From Lachnoanaerobaculum orale (lineage in GTDB: Bacteria > Bacillota > Clostridia > Lachnospirales > Lachnospiraceae): 64,000 nt of DNA. Position numbers and translations under genes: made by a program. Each line of letters opens with the position of its first letter. The first letter of the stretch is position 1. The notes below the pieces were generated by a model. It was not told the origin of the DNA and ran no database searches. It saw nothing but the letters and a program-made list of their open reading frames with translations. Below are positions 59,901-64,000 of the stretch, piece by piece. The stretch spans positions 2,012,117-2,076,116 of the forward strand of contig NZ_RRCM01000001.1 in the NCBI RefSeq assembly GCF_003862485.1, given 5' to 3'.

Positions 59901-60334
59901 TCAAGATTCATTTCATGCACAAGTTTTAATGCCAACATTCCAAGCACTGACAATGAATGCTCCCATATTCTCCTGTTTGATGCACAGGCGACTTGTATAA
60001 AGTTCATTGCAAAAGTCTCACCTCTCTCCTCAATAGCCTTTAGAGCGACTTCGCTACTTCTTCTAAGAATATTTGCAGCTCGCTTGGCATCCACTCCCAC
60101 TCTTATAGCAAAGATTGCAAGCTTTTCAAGATCTACATCCACCACAGAAACAAATCCATATGTGTTACTTGATAATTGTTTTATCTCTGTCCAGTCTCCG
60201 GATTTTAATCCTTCTCTTGCCTCTTTTTGCTCTTCCTTGCTTCCTATTCCAAGATTTAAAATATCACCAAAATCTGTCTCTTCATATCCGAGAGAACGAT
60301 ATATTTCTGCCGCTTTTTCCAGTTTGCTTGCCAT
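56963..60334 (-). CDS. Very large helical protein, partner of the SWIM protein
   Basis: A 1123-aa cytoplasmic protein of unknown function, with no signal peptide and no membrane helices. Most of it is alpha-helical in HEAT-like pairs. A more beta-rich segment lies at about 600-660 (GEIAYWNIKVNIPESLRVLPN). The last 250 residues (SFDLKLPDIPDRLFQVYIYGW, VWLHYDPEKKKVVVSKYRNWRGE) look like a separate conserved domain. It starts 1 base after the stop of the SWIM gene and is followed 7 bases later by recQ, so the three share one operon. No enzyme motif is visible. Confidence 0.65.
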   Translation of the reverse strand: MASKLEKAAEIYRSLGYEETDFGDILNLGIGSKEEQKEAREGLKSGDWTEIKQLSSNTYGFVSVVDVDLEKLAIFAIRVGVDAKRAANILRRSSEVALKAIEERGETFAMNFIQVACASNRRIWEHSLSVLGMLALKLVHEMNLEIPESVEYMKDWAAVAAILLTSKRKDYNFDERFVIEKEEILRRFKEHIEAGVALNVPATGPFSDILMWGVQNNLIEKDTAMEQVFYGLSIAQRPGDRKEYVNVLEQIGITDEEIKSRVETIIPLLGLGETALMERFAPVLIESATEDWLYTILISCSSAKVKKIKKLILKSVLKREKPKSVKEYEEWLLLYKQDEDKSIAKLAGSIEKAWGLEIEDEDVKEELQGLWRETPKLWEVPRFELGEISSERLTDLVSDISKRKDYIADLFFERFIAMANYIAYTNSDEAKMSLAGIPNGDAGGLRTLGRWAKNLEMNMIKDTKENVWNGEQEVLKIRYHDLMYMRRELLFNSMGKWPCLLSTPSYVDLSISLNDLVERLSIYEDKNLSYVSEPDLQLAITRLEIEHPADIDIKKYVEKLKKIDLKIELPSGEVLKDESGEEISVGNLIAGYLKDSYIEPELKTGEIAYWNIKVNIPESLRVLPNRLSHNYINMFSVFPNWGDYSLTAIHRDIEVYHGQGIVLRQIARRRKPVTKGAMMNWIAIQGNLNVENAEDIIEASKKAWDRGLLTPGIADISEIDWSGGTPSNLASLAFAMENMAKDGMLSLVWMAACDVVEVSLKAPRMLTGTAEIVKFLRDYLDEVIFAVENKLAPQNALEMKAVKNLATKYGSSKAVEYAKEIVNKLNSLGMDIKEEKYEEVQNENTPNDFDEVWVALPEAKKLIYDNVEFNINVFEVRKGEKAFSFDLKLPDIPDRLFQVYIYGWFYGIQKEAQMSGAVADNNGKIIDEKEKSVWLHYDPEKKKVVVSKYRNWRGEKEGPLEGDSTPYSKIFLTIAVSTLAQDGESIYGAKSLFRQLVDSGDLSLENLREIIRELLLHEDISPAKLVRIVEKENKLLSICYVMLIECIKYAGKMAAENKKPPVWANRVLDICIYYADYLREAVNRGYISGEDAKWQGLLEIANSNAKSAAVNKAKSLAKILELG

Positions 60335-60335
60335 A

Positions 60336-61676
60336 CTATACTCCTTTTTTTAGTTTTACTGCCAAGATATGTTTACATGGGCCTCTACCGTTTTGATGTT
60401 TCAGATACCATGTACAAGTGCATTTTGCATTCTCAAGGTTCTCATCTGACGGATAAATAACTCTGTAAGTTGTATCCCCTGATTTTACATGCCATATATT
60501 ATCATCAATATATTCAGTATCTTCAACCAGCTTCTTTGCACCCACAAGCCTTGGATTATCCTTTAAAACTCTATCCGGATCATCCGGCAATTCCCTATGG
60601 AAAAATGCTCTATCTCTGACATCAAACCCAAGCTTCCCTGAAACGGCAAGCAGCTCTATTGCATCATTCATATCATTTTTTACTATTCCGATTGATTTTG
60701 ATATTTTATCAATATCAAGTCTTGATTCAAAGTTTAATATATCATCAATTTTATCCGCACATTCAAGTATTTTAGGAGTTGAAAGCGAATCAAGTAATGC
60801 TCCCTCGCCTGAATACCCTTCATAACTTTTTGCTGTCAAACTGAGGGTAATATTTGCTCCGGTCATACATACTTCAATCATCATCTGCCCCGGCTCACTA
60901 TCATTCGGTGCATAAAAATAAACAGCATTTACATTACTCATTATCCTCTTAAGTGCACTGAGTCTATGCAGTCCGCTGATATATACACTGTTTTTCTCTT
61001 CTTTCGGCTTTAACATTACACCTGTCTTTGTAGGTGTCAGCCATCCCGATCTCTCCTTACCTGTGGCCGCCGGCAGCATTGCAATAAATGATTTTGCCTG
61101 CATTCCTTCAATATGGAATTTATATTCCATATTTTGATGTAGCATAGCACAGTTACCAAGTGCCCTGACCCATCTGTCAGGCATTTTTACAGGTCTTTGT
61201 ATATGTATATCTGTCAACACACTACCATCAAGATTCTTACTGTGTAGAGCCTTCCATCCGTCATCTCCTATACGAAACTTTAATCTGTCCCCCTGCTTTA
61301 CATTAAAAAGAGACTTTCTTAGATTACTGCCTATATCCACATTTGTAGTACCATAAAGTATCTCCCCGTCCAGTGCACTTTGGAATAGATCCATTCTTGC
61401 ATAAACACCATTGCAGGCTGAAAAGCATTCCGCTCTCAATATATCCCCTTGCGCAGAAAGAATAGGGTCTCTTTGTGCGACCGGTACATATTTAAAATAT
61501 CTTGTACTGACTATATCTGCAAGTACCAAAAGTCCCCCTGAAACTATTGTCGGGTATATAATTTCTCCATTGAAAAATAAAGGGTCATTCTCTACACCGT
61601 TTGGAGTAAGTGCAGGTGCTATAGACAATGCCAGATTGCCATTAATAAGGGTTGATTCGTTTTTAAATTCTCTCAT
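60336..61676 (-). CDS. SWIM zinc-finger protein
   Basis: A 446-aa protein starting at ATG 61676 (GGGGG five to nine bases upstream; the ATG at 61715 has no such site). The C-terminal CTCTWYLKHQ followed by GRGPCKHILAVKL is a SWIM finger (CxC...CxH), a nucleic-acid or protein-binding module. The other 390 residues carry no recognised catalytic motif. Together with the giant helical protein and RecQ it may form a DNA-associated complex. Related SWIM-containing gene pairs are widespread but uncharacterised. Confidence 0.75.
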   Translation of the reverse strand: MREFKNESTLINGNLALSIAPALTPNGVENDPLFFNGEIIYPTIVSGGLLVLADIVSTRYFKYVPVAQRDPILSAQGDILRAECFSACNGVYARMDLFQSALDGEILYGTTNVDIGSNLRKSLFNVKQGDRLKFRIGDDGWKALHSKNLDGSVLTDIHIQRPVKMPDRWVRALGNCAMLHQNMEYKFHIEGMQAKSFIAMLPAATGKERSGWLTPTKTGVMLKPKEEKNSVYISGLHRLSALKRIMSNVNAVYFYAPNDSEPGQMMIEVCMTGANITLSLTAKSYEGYSGEGALLDSLSTPKILECADKIDDILNFESRLDIDKISKSIGIVKNDMNDAIELLAVSGKLGFDVRDRAFFHRELPDDPDRVLKDNPRLVGAKKLVEDTEYIDDNIWHVKSGDTTYRVIYPSDENLENAKCTCTWYLKHQNGRGPCKHILAVKLKKGV

Positions 61677-61700
61677 TATATCCCCCTGAAATTGTATATT

Positions 61701-61732
61701 AAAAGGGCGATCCAATATAGGATTGCCCTTTT
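61701..61732 (-). terminator. Rho-independent terminator after the HigA-like gene
   Basis: A 13-bp stem (61701-61713 with 61720-61732, one G-U) is followed by T-rich sequence on the minus strand. It lies between the toxin-antitoxin operon and the SWIM gene. The sequence 61733-61862 is A+T-rich with no clear signal. Confidence 0.65.
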
Positions 61733-61862
61733 ATTTTAGCATATAATTTAGTTTTTTACTTTATTTTGTGACTCCATAATCATATAGTAATATTAATTCT
61801 TCCACCTATGATTAAATCAAATCTCTAATTATTCCGTCACTTTAAACTTTTTGATAATATAC

Positions 61863-62915
61863 TTAAATAACTATTTCATATTTCTCTTTCAAATTATTTA
61901 ACATACTATACTTAATCATCCCTTCCAACTGCATCCTTCCAACTATTATCCCCGGAGCTATTCCCTGAGCCTTTGCAAATTGAAGTACTTGGCTTTCCGA
62001 ATAATCCCTATTTCTTCTAAATTCTTCAAAATCTTTAGAGTCAATCAGTATATCACCTGACCATCTGTCAGCCTCTTTCTCATCATCTTCAGATGTACCG
62101 TTTGGCTGCCCTACATGTCCAAGAACAATATGTGCAAGTTCGTGAAATAAACTGAACCAAAACTTGTCTGCATCCTTTCCTCTTGCAGTAAGTCCAAGAA
62201 CAATCTTATTCCCATCTATAAAAGAAGCTCCTTGTAGAAAAGATCCTTCAAGATGTGGCAAAAACACTAATGCAATCCCACAGTCTGCAAGACATTTTTT
62301 TATCTTAGGGCAGAATTCCTTTGGGTTAAGAACCGTCATATTTCTTATATTATTCAGAACTGAAGTTAACCCTTTGATATTTATAGAAGCGGTTTGAATA
62401 TTACGTGCCTTAATTCTTGCTTCTTGTGCCCATGCCATTAAAGCCAAATCACTTTTTTCTGTAATTGCCAAACGTCTACATGCAATTCTTGTAATCTGCT
62501 CCTTTCCAATAAGAGAAAGTTCAACAACCTCAAAAAATTTCCTAAGATTAACAACCTTTTCATTAGATTCTCCGGCATCCGGAATCCAACCGAATTTTAC
62601 CATCTCCCCATAAGGAAATTTTTTAACCATTTCCTTATCAGCTTCCATTGTATTTTCTGCTTCTGCCTTAATAATCTTCTCTCTATAGATTGCCTCCAAA
62701 TTATTCCAAAACTTGGCAGGAACACCTAAAACCATCTCTAATCTGATTGCTGTTTCAGGTGTAAGCTGTACATCTCCATTAATGAGCTTACTGATATGTT
62801 TTTCAGACATATCCATTCTGGCAGCAAACTCTTTCTGGCTCATTCCCCTGTCGTTTAACTGCTCTTTAATTGTCGCTCCGGGTGGCGTTGCAATGTAACT
62901 GCGACTTCTCACCAT
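61863..62915 (-). CDS. higA: HigA-like antitoxin with ImmA/IrrE peptidase domain
   Basis: A 350-aa protein when started at ATG 62915 (GGGGAGG nine bases upstream). An XRE helix-turn-helix (MSQKEFAARMDMSEKHISKLINGD) is at the N-terminus, as in HigA (TPPGATIKEQLNDRG). The second half is an M78 ImmA/IrrE metallopeptidase with SLFHELAHIVLGH (HExxH). So DNA binding and protease are fused. It is the antitoxin gene of a HigB-HigA order pair, and the peptidase could act on the toxin, on itself or on another repressor. Confidence 0.85.
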   Translation of the reverse strand: MVRSRSYIATPPGATIKEQLNDRGMSQKEFAARMDMSEKHISKLINGDVQLTPETAIRLEMVLGVPAKFWNNLEAIYREKIIKAEAENTMEADKEMVKKFPYGEMVKFGWIPDAGESNEKVVNLRKFFEVVELSLIGKEQITRIACRRLAITEKSDLALMAWAQEARIKARNIQTASINIKGLTSVLNNIRNMTVLNPKEFCPKIKKCLADCGIALVFLPHLEGSFLQGASFIDGNKIVLGLTARGKDADKFWFSLFHELAHIVLGHVGQPNGTSEDDEKEADRWSGDILIDSKDFEEFRRNRDYSESQVLQFAKAQGIAPGIIVGRMQLEGMIKYSMLNNLKEKYEIVI

Positions 62916-62947
62916 AGTGCTACCTCCCCGACTTAAAATACTGACCA

Positions 62948-63244
62948 TCAATGATAGTCAACAATTTCCAAAATATTTGCTATTTGAATTTCATTACCAA
63001 TTTTCTCGAATACCAATCTGTATGGATGGACCAAATCCAATGCATATTGTCCTTTCCTGTTCTGCTTAAGTGCATGACATCTACCGATATGAAACTGTAT
63101 CATTATCTCAACCGTGTCCACAGCACAGATTTCATCTATACGCTGATGTATTTTATCTGCCATCTCTCGGCCATAAGTTCTCTCTGCTGTTTTGGCATCC
63201 GTACAAACCCTTTCAATTTTCTTATTCTTGTAAGTAATATTCAA
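62948..63244 (-). CDS. higB: HigB-like toxin (RelE/ParE superfamily)
   Basis: A 98-aa toxin-like protein. HALKQNRKGQYALDLVHPYRLVFEK is typical of HigB/plasmid-killer ribonucleases that cleave mRNA at the ribosome. It uses a TTG start (63244) with AGAGAGG upstream. It lies before the antitoxin, the HigBA order. Two operator-like sites flank its promoter. Confidence 0.8.
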   Translation of the reverse strand: MNITYKNKKIERVCTDAKTAERTYGREMADKIHQRIDEICAVDTVEIMIQFHIGRCHALKQNRKGQYALDLVHPYRLVFEKIGNEIQIANILEIVDYH

Positions 63245-63261
63245 AGCATTACCTCTCTTAC

Positions 63262-63284
63262 GTATTTACCTTTGAGGTAAATAC
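63262..63284 (-). promoter_or_regulatory. Operator site 1 of the HigBA operon
   Basis: The inverted repeat GTATTTACC/GGTAAATAC with a 5-nt spacer. Its core ACCTTTGAGGT (63268-63278) recurs as site 2. It overlaps the predicted start of transcription. Confidence 0.7.
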
Positions 63285-63313
63285 ATATTAGCATGAATAT
63301 AGCCCTTTGTCAA
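63285..63313 (-). promoter_or_regulatory. Promoter of the HigBA operon
   Basis: On the minus strand TTGACA (63308-63313) and TAATAT (63285-63290) are 17 bp apart, flanked by operator-like sites on both sides. Confidence 0.7.
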
Positions 63314-63324
63314 TTTTTAAATTA

Positions 63325-63335
63325 ACCTCTGAGGT
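63325..63335 (-). promoter_or_regulatory. Operator site 2 of the HigBA operon
   Basis: The palindrome ACCTCTGAGGT differs from the core of site 1 at one position and lies just upstream of the -35. The sequence 63336-63480 holds nothing else I can support. Confidence 0.6.
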
Positions 63336-63480
63336 ATATTTTTCTATTCTCATTTTTCAATTTTCTTTTTTGATAGTAGCTTTTCAACACCGGACTTATA
63401 AAATATCTTATTAGTTTAGACAATTGTCGTTATCTACAAATATTCGAAAACAACGAATTGATACCGTTAGTTTGAAACTG

Positions 63481-64000
63481 CTAATTTCCAAAGGATAATT
63501 CCAACAGCTCCTCCGCTACAACAGCAGATTTTATCCTTATCAAATTATCCCATACATCTTCCTTGCCTAAAAGATTCATACCACCATGCCATACCAGTTC
63601 TTCATCTATGACTGCAAAATGTTCATCTACCTCATCTTTAATAACAACCTGTATTCCTGATGATTTCATCTGATTAATCATTTCATGATAATCATTAATG
63701 CTTCCAAAGCTCATTTTTTCAGGATCAGTTGTTATCACGACTATCTTACATCCTGCTTCCACCTGCTGTTTTGTAATATAAATTATTCTATCAATTCTCT
63801 CCTGTACAATATGTGGACTTGAAATAATTATTCTCTTTTCTGCCTCGACAATATCCTGTTCGAAGATATCAATATAGTTCCCTGAATCATAAATTGCATT
63901 TGCAACTTGTTTATCTAATGTCCTATTCGAAATTAGAGAATATCCTAAACGCTTGTAAGTTCTTAGACGTTTTGAATACATTTTCTCGAAAACTTTTAAA
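63481..64000 (-). CDS. PLD-domain protein, C-terminal part (cut by the window edge)
   Basis: At least 172 residues of a phospholipase D-like protein. The frame stays open to position 64000 with residues KVFEK before the first ATG (63981), so the true start is probably outside. HFAVIDEELVWHGGMNLLGKED is a degenerate HxK motif: the His is present but the Lys is replaced. Such domains occur at the C-terminus of helicases and restriction-like proteins. The function depends on the missing N-terminus. Confidence 0.65.
   Translation of the reverse strand, partial: LKVFEKMYSKRLRTYKRLGYSLISNRTLDKQVANAIYDSGNYIDIFEQDIVEAEKRIIISSPHIVQERIDRIIYITKQQVEAGCKIVVITTDPEKMSFGSINDYHEMINQMKSSGIQVVIKDEVDEHFAVIDEELVWHGGMNLLGKEDVWDNLIRIKSAVVAEELLELSFGN

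Overview
The window is a low-GC Gram-positive chromosome segment. Strong AGGAGG-type ribosome binding sites, A+T-rich intergenic regions, tRNA genes without an encoded CCA, and family content (WYL regulators, YitT, CsoR, TIGR04076, UPF0175, a Tp47-like lipoprotein) all suggest an anaerobic Firmicute, most likely a Lachnospiraceae-type Clostridium. This is inferred from family content only. Almost every gene is on the minus strand, so operons run from high to low coordinates.

Region 1 (about 0.5-23 kb) is a surface-polysaccharide locus with a promoter at 23.02-23.05 kb and a terminator at 0.46-0.49 kb. It holds two heptose-type kinase/isomerase pairs, a nucleotide-sugar epimerase, a Wzm/Wzt-type ABC exporter, an acyltransferase, several GT2 glycosyltransferases, one glycosyltransferase-coiled coil-methyltransferase fusion, two NTP-transferases, a class II aldolase, HAD and GDPD-like enzymes, and a membrane transferase fused to a uridine-kinase-like domain. 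A GT2/MFS/HAD operon (23.1-25.8 kb) lies upstream. A possible small RNA or leader sits at 40-270.

Region 2 (25.8-32.5 kb) is a DNA-processing or defence island: DnaQ-like exonuclease, TerB-N/TerB-C protein, BrxD-like ATPase and Lhr/BrxHI-like helicase, followed by a UPF0175/PIN toxin-antitoxin pair.

Region 3 (32.6-48.7 kb) is mixed. It has two tandem paralogous membrane proteins, a Tp47-like lipoprotein with a flavinylated ferric-reductase-like protein, and a Fic toxin with a DinJ-VbhA-like antitoxin between 66-bp direct repeats. Next come a NUDIX hydrolase and an unusual radical SAM/ATP-grasp/Cys-motif operon. Housekeeping genes, a metal P-type ATPase with a CsoR-type repressor, and a 5'-truncated TraX gene follow.

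Region 4 (48.7-64 kb) starts with tRNA-Tyr and tRNA-Arg. It continues with accessory genes: AAA ATPase, WYL regulator, DUF262/DUF1524 nuclease-like protein, a soluble FtsH-like AAA protease with an alpha/beta hydrolase, and a recQ gene split by one in-frame amber codon. It ends with a SWIM-finger protein plus a giant helical partner, a HigB/HigA-M78 toxin-antitoxin pair, and a PLD-domain protein cut by the window edge.

The best candidates for something undescribed are the radical SAM/ATP-grasp/Cys-motif operon (38.1-40.9 kb), the TerB-BrxD-helicase-exonuclease operon, which shares a 22-nt upstream element with it, the DinJ-VbhA antitoxin of the Fic module, and the glycosyltransferase-ruler-methyltransferase fusion.
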